Assembly (NCBI GenBank): GCA_018882725.1
Contig: VERK01000100.1
Span: 1-7,756 of the forward strand
DNA length: 7,756 nt
Direction: 5' to 3'
Origin: Actinomycetota bacterium
GTDB taxonomy: Bacteria > Actinomycetota > Acidimicrobiia > Acidimicrobiales > Ilumatobacteraceae
Of this stretch, positions 1-5,048 are shown in pieces (within the stretch, counting starts at the first letter, position 1; the number at the start of each line of letters is the position of its first letter). Made by a program: the position numbers and the translations under genes. The notes beneath the pieces were generated by a model. That model was not told the DNA's origin. It made no database searches and saw only the letters and a list, made by a program, of their open reading frames with translations.

Positions 1-10
1 CATCGGTCAT
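1..10 (-). CDS. Possible start of a divergent gene leaving the window (first codons only)
   Basis: On the minus strand an ATG at 10..8 is followed by ACC and GAT before the sequence ends, giving Met-Thr-Asp. The only support is position: it lies 10 nt after a minus-strand TAGCGT box that is the mirror copy of the box in front of the sortase gene. A second ATG lies at 3..1. No product can be inferred from three codons, and the gene may not exist. Confidence 0.25.
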
Positions 11-15
11 GACCG
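4..15. repeat. 12-bp perfect palindrome CGGTCATGACCG
   Basis: The palindrome has no spacer and begins 5 nt after the minus-strand -10 candidate, covering the putative ATG at 10..8 of the gene leaving to the left. A dimeric repressor could bind here and block transcription initiation. A 12-bp perfect palindrome is uncommon at a given site, but with one copy the regulatory role is only an inference. Confidence 0.3.
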
Positions 16-20
16 TTCCG

Positions 21-64
21 ACGCTATCCGCCGACCCTCCTGAGCAGGGGTGGAGGGATAGCGT
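21..64. promoter_or_regulatory. Divergent promoter pair built from an inverted repeat
   Basis: A perfect 9-bp inverted repeat, ACGCTATCC at 21-29 and GGATAGCGT at 56-64, places the same box GGATAGCGT on both strands, pointing outward. TAGCGT fits the actinobacterial -10 consensus TANNNT. On the plus strand (59-64) it ends 9 nt before the sortase GTG at 74. On the minus strand (26..21) it ends 10 nt before an ATG at 10..8. Transcription would then start 3-4 nt before each start codon, giving nearly leaderless mRNAs. No clear -35 is visible on either side. The region can also fold as a bulged hairpin, with ACGCTAT/ATAGCGT plus CCCTCC (35-40)/GGAGGG (52-57), so a terminator or operator role is the alternative. 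Confidence 0.5.
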
Positions 65-73
65 CGAGACGCA

Positions 74-1144
74 GTGGAAACCGTCGACGCGAGCCATCCC
101 CGAACTCCGGTGCAGCGCGACTGGTACTGGTTCCTCGGTCGTCTCGGCCAGACACTCATCACCCTCGGAATCCTGATGTTCCTCTTCGTGGGCTACCAGC
201 TCTGGGGAACCGGCATCGAAGAATCACAAGCCCAGGACCGACTGGCGTCGCAATTCGAGCGGCTCAACACCCAAGCCATCATCACCGTTCCGAGTTCGAG
301 CGACGATGGAACCAGTTCGGTTCCGAGCGACACGACTGACAGCAACGCGCCGCTCATTGTCGACGAAGGCGACGCAATCGCCGTCATCGAAATTCCGCGG
401 ATCGGTGTCACCAAGTACGTCGTCGCCGGAGTCGCGCCCGATGATCTGAAGAAGGGTCCGGGTCACTTCCCGTCCACTCCCCAACCCGGACACCTCGGCA
501 ACATGGCTATCGCCGGCCATCGCACCACCTACGGAGAGCCATTCCGGAACATCGACCAACTCGAGTTGGGTGACGAAATCATCGTCACCGACATCCAGGG
601 TCGCGAATTCACCTACGTTGTCGACTCCCAGAAGATCGTCGGGCCGAGCGACTCGTACGTGGTGGCGACCACCGATCCGAACGTGGCCCGGCTCACGCTC
701 ACCACGTGCCACCCCGAATTCTCGGCAAGCGAACGACTCATCGTCTCGGCCGTTCTCGATACCGCTGTGAGCACACCGGTCGACGACAAGCCGTTCGTGT
801 ACGCCAAGTTCGTCGACGCCGACGAGCGTCGGCCCCTCCCCAGCGACGATTCGATCGTCGCCGACAACGGAGGCAATTCCGAAGCGAGCATCGAAGTCAC
901 CGATGCCGCCGTCGGACTGGCCGACGAGTACGACACTTTCAGCCGGGGTTGGTTCTCCGACTCGGCGGCCTGGCCCCACGTGATCGGTTGGGTGCTCGTT
1001 CAATCAGTCGTCATCGCACTCGGCTGGTACCTCGCCCGGCGGAGTCGCCGCTGGATCGGTGTCGCCGCCGCGGTTCTACCGTTCTTCGTCGTTCTGTACT
1101 TCGTCTTCCAGAACGTGAACCGGCTGCTTCCGCCCAACCTCTGA
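74..1144 (+). CDS. Sortase, probably class E-like, with C-terminal two-helix membrane anchor
   Basis: This is a cysteine transpeptidase that would cut a C-terminal sorting signal in secreted proteins and attach them to the cell wall, acting outside the membrane. The 356-residue protein has a cytoplasmic N-terminus, a membrane helix at about 23-44, an Asp/Ser-rich linker (70-100), and the sortase domain (about 100-228). Catalytic residues are His149 in AGHRTTYG, Cys212 in TLTTCHP and Arg221 in SERLIV; TLTTC followed by His-Pro is typical of actinobacterial sortases. An acidic linker (230-298) then leads to two more helices (302-320 and 327-347) separated by RRSRR, which fits the positive-inside rule. 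The GTG start lies 9 nt after a TAGCGT box; GGAGG at 52-56 is too far upstream to be a good ribosome site. No sorting-signal substrate or pilin gene is in the window, so the substrate is unknown. The stop lies 5 nt from the stop of the convergent crotonase gene. The family call is firm, the class less so. Confidence 0.9.
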   Translation: METVDASHPRTPVQRDWYWFLGRLGQTLITLGILMFLFVGYQLWGTGIEESQAQDRLASQFERLNTQAIITVPSSSDDGTSSVPSDTTDSNAPLIVDEGDAIAVIEIPRIGVTKYVVAGVAPDDLKKGPGHFPSTPQPGHLGNMAIAGHRTTYGEPFRNIDQLELGDEIIVTDIQGREFTYVVDSQKIVGPSDSYVVATTDPNVARLTLTTCHPEFSASERLIVSAVLDTAVSTPVDDKPFVYAKFVDADERRPLPSDDSIVADNGGNSEASIEVTDAAVGLADEYDTFSRGWFSDSAAWPHVIGWVLVQSVVIALGWYLARRSRRWIGVAAAVLPFFVVLYFVFQNVNRLLPPNL

Positions 1145-1149
1145 CGCGT

Positions 1150-1884
1150 TCAGCGTCCTTCGAATCGCGGCGGATGCTTCTCCATGAACGCACGGCGTCC
1201 TTCGTCGGCATCGGCACTGGCCCATGCGGTCAGACGCGCGGCTTCGACCTCGGCCACCGAGAACGACGCCGCCGCACCGTCACCGAGCATCGATTCGAGG
1301 GCCATCTTGTGGGCCTGAATCGTGAGCGGAGCCAACTGTGACAACTCGCGCGCCCACTCGAACGCCGATGCAACATCACCCAACCGATGCACGAACGATC
1401 CGAACAATGTCTCGGCCGTGACGGCCTCACCGGTGAGCAACATGAAACGCGCCGCACTCCAACCGGCTTCGCTACCCACGCGGGCAACGGTCCATCGATC
1501 GACCGCCAAGCCCAACTTCGCGGCCGGTACTCCGAACTTGCTCGAGGGCGTGGCCACGCGCACATCGCAGGCAGCGGCCAATTGCGTACCCGCTCCGAGC
1601 GCTGGTCCGTCGATCGCAGCGATGGTGATACCGGGAAGGCGACCGAAGCCGCGCAGAACGTCCAACAGCGTGTCGGTGAACTCCCCGACTTCCACACCGG
1701 CCAAATCGGCTCCGCTGCAAAAAGCGGGTGGCGCGCCCGACAGAACGACGACTCGCGCGTTTCGTGCTTCGTTCTGTGCTTTCGCGATGTCGCGCAACGT
1801 GGCGAGATCGACTGCATTTCTCTTCTCGGGACGATCGATCACGATCGAACACACGGCATCGAACCACTCGACACGAACGGACAC
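1150..1884 (-). CDS. EchA6-like crotonase-fold protein lacking the catalytic glutamates
   Basis: This is a crotonase superfamily protein of 244 residues. The CoA and oxyanion-hole elements are present: RPEKRNAV (18-25), AFCSGADL (54-61) and GPALGAGTQLA (93-103). The two glutamates that hydrate enoyl-CoA in true hydratases (Glu144 and Glu164 of the rat enzyme) are Gln101 and Ala121 here, and the usual glycine-rich turn is replaced by LAVDRW. Hydratase activity is therefore unlikely. From memory, M. tuberculosis EchA6, a non-catalytic acyl-CoA-binding protein linked to FAS-II and mycolate synthesis, has the same GAG-x-QLA stretch, the LALDNW stretch with its key Trp133 (Trp131 here), and a matching MEKRPPKF C-terminus. 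I chose the GTG at 1884..1882 because homology begins there and it lies 6 nt after a minus-strand TACGGT box. A start at 1947 would add 21 unrelated residues and overlap the divergent gene. Acyl-CoA binding or carrier function is an inference; an isomerase or lyase is the alternative. Confidence 0.85.
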   Translation of the reverse strand: MSVRVEWFDAVCSIVIDRPEKRNAVDLATLRDIAKAQNEARNARVVVLSGAPPAFCSGADLAGVEVGEFTDTLLDVLRGFGRLPGITIAAIDGPALGAGTQLAAACDVRVATPSSKFGVPAAKLGLAVDRWTVARVGSEAGWSAARFMLLTGEAVTAETLFGSFVHRLGDVASAFEWARELSQLAPLTIQAHKMALESMLGDGAAASFSVAEVEAARLTAWASADADEGRRAFMEKHPPRFEGR

Positions 1885-1890
1885 GTTCGT
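1873..1890. promoter_or_regulatory. Operator-like inverted repeat ACGAACG-N4-CGTTCGT
   Basis: Two perfect 7-bp arms (1873-1879 and 1884-1890) flank GACA. The repeat begins immediately after the -10 box of the EchA6-like gene and covers its predicted transcription start and GTG start codon. An 18-bp palindrome in this position is typical of a TetR-family operator that blocks initiation. A TetR-family gene lies about 310 bp away in the divergent unit, so local control is a reasonable inference. The alternative is a chance or mRNA hairpin over the start codon, since GAAC/GTTC words are fairly common in this DNA. Confidence 0.45.
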
Positions 1891-1896
1891 ACCGTA
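1891..1896 (-). promoter_or_regulatory. -10 box TACGGT of the EchA6-like gene
   Basis: TACGGT on the minus strand fits TANNNT and ends exactly 6 nt before the GTG at 1884. A transcript would then begin at the start codon itself (leaderless). No convincing -35 is visible. The box abuts the inverted repeat at 1873-1890. Confidence 0.5.
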
Positions 1897-1901
1897 GTCG
1901 C

Positions 1902-1907
1902 TAGGGT
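1902..1907 (+). promoter_or_regulatory. -10 box TAGGGT of the small membrane protein gene
   Basis: TAGGGT fits TANNNT and ends 6 nt before the GTG at 1914, predicting a leaderless mRNA. A partial -35 match (CGGACA, 1878-1883) lies 18 nt upstream, inside the inverted repeat at 1873-1890. A repressor bound there would therefore also cover this promoter, so one operator could control both directions. Confidence 0.5.
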
Positions 1908-1913
1908 TCGAGC

Positions 1914-2177
1914 GTGACCTCGTCGCCCACCGATCCGGTTCGTGCACGCCGACAGCGCATCTCGTCGCTCGTTCTCATCGCCAACCGAATCGGTTACCTG
2001 CTGTACGCGTTGGCCATCGCTCTTTTCGTGATGGCGTTCGCATTCGGCTTCAACGGCGTTCTGGTCACGCTCGTCACCATCAGCCTGGTGGTGGGTTCGA
2101 TTCTCCTGGCCCCCGCCATCGTCCTTGGCTACGCCGTGAAGGCGGCCGAGAGGGAAGACCGCGAGCGCGGACTCTGA
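1914..2177 (+). CDS. Small two-helix membrane protein of unknown function
   Basis: I do not recognise a family for this 87-residue protein. It has an Arg-rich cytoplasmic N-terminus (RARRQR, 10-15), a hydrophobic helix at about 27-46, a very short turn (FNG), a second helix at about 49-74, and a charged C-terminus ending EREDRERGL. The charges put both ends in the cytoplasm. The GTG start is fixed by a TAGGGT box 6 nt upstream and by the divergent neighbour. It stands 22 nt before the TetR gene on the same strand, so the two are probably co-transcribed. The length, good codon structure and promoter make it likely real. A role as a membrane partner of the regulator or a small transport component is possible but unsupported. 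Confidence 0.75.
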   Translation: MTSSPTDPVRARRQRISSLVLIANRIGYLLYALAIALFVMAFAFGFNGVLVTLVTISLVVGSILLAPAIVLGYAVKAAEREDRERGL

Positions 2178-2184
2178 GAGCCGA

Positions 2185-2194
2185 TACCTTGGAG
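2185..2194 (+). promoter_or_regulatory. Possible -10 box (TACCTT) or GGAG ribosome site of the TetR gene
   Basis: TACCTT (2185-2190) fits TANNNT and ends 9 nt before the ATG at 2200, the same distance as at the sortase gene. GGAG (2191-2194) ends 5 nt before that ATG and could instead be a ribosome site on a transcript that starts at 1914. The two readings exclude each other for a given transcript, because a start near 2197 would omit GGAG. Either one favours the ATG at 2200 over the in-frame ATG at 2206. Confidence 0.35.
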
Positions 2195-2199
2195 TTCGT

Positions 2200-2787
2200 A
2201 TGGCGATGAGACTTCCGGCGGCCGAGCGACGTGAGCAGTTGCTCGCGGTGGCCCTGGAGGTGTTCGCGCGCGAAGGATTCCACCTCACGTCCATGAACGA
2301 CGTGGCCGAGGCGGCCGGTATCACCAAGCCCGTTCTGTATCAGCACTTCACTTCCAAGCGTGAGCTGTACTTGGCTGTGATCGAAGAGGCCGGGGCGCGC
2401 CTCATCAATGCCATCACCGATCCGCGCATCGCAACTTCGTCGGGCCGTCAACGAACCGAGCTCGGCTTTCGCGCGTACTTCGACTGGATCGCCAACGACC
2501 ACGACGCGTTCTCACTTCTGTTCGGCGGTGGTTCGCGCCGCGACTCCGAGTTCAGCGAAGTGGTGCGTGGCTTCACGTCGAAGATCGCCGACGCGATCGA
2601 GCCGCTCATCACCGCCGACATCGACGCCGACCACCGGCGCAACCTCGCCTACGCGATCGTCGGCATGACCGAAGCGGTGTCACGTCGACTCATCGATCGC
2701 GGCGACACGTTCGATCCGACGCTCGTGGCCCGACAAGTGAGTGATCTCGCCTGGGCCGGCCTGCGCGCCGCTCAACGGCACAGCTGA
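2200..2787 (+). CDS. TetR/AcrR-family transcriptional regulator
   Basis: This 195-residue protein is a ligand-responsive dimeric repressor by family. The N-terminal domain (about 8-57) carries the TetR helix-turn-helix: SMNDVAEAAGITKPVLYQHF at 31-50 followed by SKRELYL. The alpha-helical C-terminal part (about 60-190) is the ligand-binding and dimerisation region and does not reveal the ligand. The length is normal for the family. The gene follows the small membrane protein by 22 nt and lies divergent from the EchA6-like gene, whose start carries an operator-like palindrome. The simplest inference is that it represses that gene, its own unit, or both, in response to an acyl-CoA or lipid signal. 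The ligand and target are unproven. It ends 6 nt from the convergent methyltransferase stop. Confidence 0.93.
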   Translation: MAMRLPAAERREQLLAVALEVFAREGFHLTSMNDVAEAAGITKPVLYQHFTSKRELYLAVIEEAGARLINAITDPRIATSSGRQRTELGFRAYFDWIANDHDAFSLLFGGGSRRDSEFSEVVRGFTSKIADAIEPLITADIDADHRRNLAYAIVGMTEAVSRRLIDRGDTFDPTLVARQVSDLAWAGLRAAQRHS

Positions 2788-2793
2788 CGCTCG

Positions 2794-3420
2794 CTACGCG
2801 ACGCGCTTCAACACCCGCAAACTGCCGGTGGCCGACACGTCGACGAATCGACCACTCGCCAACGCCGGAAGGTAGATCTGCTCGTACGGTGGACGCCCGC
2901 CGTCGGCTGGGTCGGGAAACACATCGTGAATGGCGAGATAGCCGCCGACTGCGACATGTGATGTCCAGAGTTCGTAGTCGAGGCGCGCCGGCTCGACACC
3001 GTGCCCACCGTCGATGAAGAGGAACGCGAGTGGCGTGGTCCAGTGACGAGCCACCAACGGTGACGCCCCCACCACACCGATCACGACCTTCTCGAGATCG
3101 GCCTTCCAGATTGTGTGGCGAAAGTGCGGAAGTGTGTCCATGAGACCGACCGCCGGATCGACGAGCGACTCGTCGTGCCATTCCCAGCCGGCCTGGTTCT
3201 CTTCGGATCCACGGTGGTGATCGACAGCGAAGAGCACGGTTCCCGACTGCTCGGCCGCATCACCCAACCACACGGTGGAGCGACCGCAATACGAACCGAC
3301 TTCGAGGAACGGACGGCCGGGCATCTCGGTGCCGGCGCGTAGTGCAGCCGCATGGAGGGCGTCACCCTCCTCGGCGGGCATGAAACCGTTGGTGGAGAGC
3401 GCGACCTCGCGCCTGGTCAC
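2794..3420 (-). CDS. Class I SAM-dependent methyltransferase (Methyltransf_24 type)
   Basis: This is a Rossmann-fold methyltransferase of about 208 residues. SAM-binding motif I is FLEVGSYCGRST (about 38-49). An acidic residue after strand 2 appears in FAVDHHRG (about 64-71), and the post-motif region contains FLFIDGGHG (about 133-141), with IHDVF near 165. The DHHRGSEENQ stretch and the DGGH signature match the Methyltransf_24 family, whose members act on varied small molecules or sugars, so the substrate cannot be named. Two GTG codons stand in tandem at 3423 and 3420. I chose 3420 because it overlaps the nitroreductase stop as GTGA, pointing to coupled translation; 3423 adds one residue. 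No -10 box stands before it, consistent with its being second in the operon. Confidence 0.85.
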   Translation of the reverse strand: MTRREVALSTNGFMPAEEGDALHAAALRAGTEMPGRPFLEVGSYCGRSTVWLGDAAEQSGTVLFAVDHHRGSEENQAGWEWHDESLVDPAVGLMDTLPHFRHTIWKADLEKVVIGVVGASPLVARHWTTPLAFLFIDGGHGVEPARLDYELWTSHVAVGGYLAIHDVFPDPADGGRPPYEQIYLPALASGRFVDVSATGSLRVLKRVA

Positions 3421-4076
3421 CACTGATCCCAGTGAATGATCGAATCAGCCGACGGACGCGCCGCCGCTTTGAAGTCGGTGCCCTTGGTGAACGCGAGGGG
3501 CGACAAGCAGACCTGCTGCACCGACTCGAAGGGAATACCGAGAATGTCGGCGACCTGCTGCTCCATCATGAGGTGCACGGTGGTCCACGCGGTGCCCAGA
3601 CCGCGAGCGCGGGCGGCGAGCATGAAACTCCACATGGCCGGCAACACGTTGCCCATCAGTGACGACGTCATCATGCCGGGCGTGCCGTCGGCTCGAACGC
3701 CCATGTTGCATGCGATCACCAGAGCCGGAGCGTCACCCATGTGCTCACCGAGGAAGTCGGCCGAGTCGGCCGAACGCTGTTGCTGCGCGTTGGCGCCGGC
3801 TTCACCCTTGTCGATCGACCGGATGTACACGCCGTCCATCGACTGGTAGATGGAGTAACACTGCTTGTACACGTCGCCGATGGCCTTGCGCTTGGCCGGG
3901 TCCTTCACGATCACGAACTGCATGGTCATGTTGTTCGAGCCCGACGGCGACTGCATGGCGATGGAAACGCACTCGCGGATCAACTCGTCGGGAACCGGAC
4001 GGCTGAAGTCGAGGCGCTTGCGCACGGCGCGGGTGGTGGACAGAAGTTGATCGGGATCCAGAGGGAGAAGAGCCAT
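3417..4076 (-). CDS. Nitroreductase-family FMN oxidoreductase
   Basis: This 219-residue flavoprotein is of the nitroreductase fold (PF00881) and would reduce nitro, quinone or other electron-poor compounds with NAD(P)H, in the cytoplasm as a dimer. FMN-phosphate contacts are expected from TRAVRKRLDF (15-24). The PSGSNN loop (44-49) and GLGTAWTT (159-166), preceded by the helix AMWSFMLAARAR, are the other family landmarks. The ATG start lies 6 nt after a minus-strand TAGGGT box. It is first in a two-gene operon with the methyltransferase and is divergent from the thioesterase. The natural substrate cannot be told from sequence: the family also includes dehalogenases, enoate reductases and flavin-processing enzymes. 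Confidence 0.9.
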   Translation of the reverse strand: MALLPLDPDQLLSTTRAVRKRLDFSRPVPDELIRECVSIAMQSPSGSNNMTMQFVIVKDPAKRKAIGDVYKQCYSIYQSMDGVYIRSIDKGEAGANAQQQRSADSADFLGEHMGDAPALVIACNMGVRADGTPGMMTSSLMGNVLPAMWSFMLAARARGLGTAWTTVHLMMEQQVADILGIPFESVQQVCLSPLAFTKGTDFKAAARPSADSIIHWDQW

Positions 4077-4082
4077 GTGGCG

Positions 4083-4088
4083 ACCCTA
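4083..4088 (-). promoter_or_regulatory. -10 box TAGGGT of the nitroreductase-methyltransferase operon
   Basis: TAGGGT on the minus strand ends exactly 6 nt before the nitroreductase ATG at 4076, the same box and spacing as at the gene starting at 1914. A leaderless transcript is predicted. No good -35 stands at 17-18 nt; TCGACA (4118..4113) is near consensus but 24 nt away. Confidence 0.5.
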
Positions 4089-4148
4089 TCCCTGGGTACA
4101 GCGGGCGGTTTCTGTCGAACCCACACTTCGCCCGAGCCCTGGTCGTGC

Positions 4149-4154
4149 CAACAT
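4149..4154 (+). promoter_or_regulatory. Weak -10 candidate CAACAT of the thioesterase operon
   Basis: CAACAT keeps the two most conserved positions of TANNNT (second A, last T) but has C for the first T. It ends 6 nt before the GTG at 4161, the spacing seen at three other genes here. TAGAAG at 4154-4159 is the competing box but would start transcription inside the gene. Confidence 0.3.
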
Positions 4155-4160
4155 AGAAGC

Positions 4161-5012
4161 GTGTCCGATGCCCTCCAGAGTCTGATCGGCCTGCTCGACC
4201 TCGAGCCCATCGAGGTCAACATCTTCCGTGGCCCGTCGGCCGACGAAGAGCGCGTCCGGGTGTTCGGCGGCCAGGTGGCCGGCCAAGCGCTGGTCGCGGC
4301 CACGCGCACGGTCGACGACAAGGACCGACGGGTCCACTCGCTCCACGCCTACTTCCTGCGCCCCGGCGACCCGACCGCGCCGATCCTCTACGAGGTCGAC
4401 CGCATTCGCGACGGGCGCAGTTTCACCACTCGCCGCGTGGTGGCCATCCAGCACGGTCAGGCCATCTTCAATTTGCAGGCCAGCTTCCATTCGCTCGAAG
4501 AAGGTTTGTCGCATCAGGACCCGATGCCCGAGGTGCCGGCACCCGACACCCTGCCCGACTTCAAGACGCGCATGGCTCCGTACAAAGAGAAGATGGGTTC
4601 GTGGTACGACCGGCCGCGCCCGATCGACATCCGCTACGTCGACGGTGACCCCATGTCACGTTCGCGTCAGAGTCGCGATCGACAGAGCGTGTGGTTGCGC
4701 GCCGACGGTAACCTGCCCGACGATCCCACGTTGCACGCGTGCATCGTCACCTACGCCAGCGACATGACTCTGCTCGACACCACGTTGCTGCCGCACGGGC
4801 TCAACTGGACCGACAACGTGCAGATGGCCAGCCTCGACCACGCGATGTGGTTCCACCGGCCGTTCCGCGCCGACGACTGGCTGCTGTACGACCAGCACAC
4901 ACCCACCACGTCGCACGCGCGCGGTCTGGCCACCGGCTCGATCTTCACGAGTGACGGCCAACTGGCGGTCAGCGTGGTGCAAGAAGGACTCATCCGTCGC
5001 GAACGTTCGTGA
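4161..5012 (+). CDS. tesB: Acyl-CoA thioesterase II, TesB family
   Basis: This enzyme hydrolyses fatty acyl-CoA to free fatty acid and CoA in the cytoplasm. The 283-residue protein has the double hot-dog layout: an N-terminal domain with VFGGQVAGQAL (34-44) and HSLHAYFLRPGD (59-70), and a C-terminal domain with LDHAMWFHRPFRADDWLLY (225-243). The E. coli TesB triad Asp204-Thr228-Gln278 maps to Asp201 (TYASDMTLLDT), Ser224 (ASLDH) and Gln274 (SVVQEG), so the site is complete with a conservative Ser for Thr. The frame stays open far upstream to 3741, but homology starts at GTG 4161. The upstream part lies opposite the nitroreductase gene and is not coding. The stop overlaps the start of the next gene as GTGA, so the two should be translated together. 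Confidence 0.93.
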   Translation: MSDALQSLIGLLDLEPIEVNIFRGPSADEERVRVFGGQVAGQALVAATRTVDDKDRRVHSLHAYFLRPGDPTAPILYEVDRIRDGRSFTTRRVVAIQHGQAIFNLQASFHSLEEGLSHQDPMPEVPAPDTLPDFKTRMAPYKEKMGSWYDRPRPIDIRYVDGDPMSRSRQSRDRQSVWLRADGNLPDDPTLHACIVTYASDMTLLDTTLLPHGLNWTDNVQMASLDHAMWFHRPFRADDWLLYDQHTPTTSHARGLATGSIFTSDGQLAVSVVQEGLIRRERS

Positions 5013-5048
5013 GCGCGCGTATGAAGCGCTCGAAGAGATCGAACGTTC
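5000..5048. repeat. Two copies of palindromic CGAACGTTC exactly 40 bp apart
   Basis: CGAACGTTC occurs at 5000-5008 (extended to the 10-bp palindrome CGAACGTTCG, 5000-5009) and at 5040-5048. The 40-bp spacing is close to four helical turns. The pair brackets the GTG/ATG start region of the dehydrogenase lipoprotein gene, inside the operon. It shares the CGAACG half-word with the inverted repeat at 1873-1890 but without the 4-nt spacer. A regulator-binding role is possible; coincidence within coding sequence is equally possible. Confidence 0.25.

Noticed and set aside
224..1003. Long open frame on the minus strand (259 codons) inside the sortase gene
   Set aside because: It is antisense to a well-supported gene. 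Its Gly/Val/Asp/Arg-rich product has no recognisable domain and reflects third-position GC bias.
1143..1157. Small hairpin GACGC-GTTCA-GCGTC at the sortase/crotonase convergent junction, considered as a bidirectional terminator
   Set aside because: The stem is only 5 bp, there is no T tract on either side, and it overlaps both stop codons. It is too weak to call.
706..1341. Plus-strand open frame crossing the end of the sortase and into the EchA6-like gene
   Set aside because: It runs through the conserved 3' ends of two genes in other frames and encodes a very Arg-rich, unrecognisable product.
1885..1947. Start of the EchA6-like gene at 1947
   Set aside because: The extra 21 residues have no crotonase homology, would overlap the divergent gene, and would run through both predicted promoters.
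4102..4134. Inverted repeat CGGGCG / CGCCCG in the nitroreductase-tesB divergent region, considered as an operator
   Set aside because: The arms are 6 bp of pure G/C separated by 21 nt and do not extend. This is expected by chance at this composition.
3741..4160. In-frame upstream extension of the tesB frame (140 codons)
   Set aside because: It lies antisense to the nitroreductase gene and past the intergenic promoter. TesB homology begins at the GTG at 4161.
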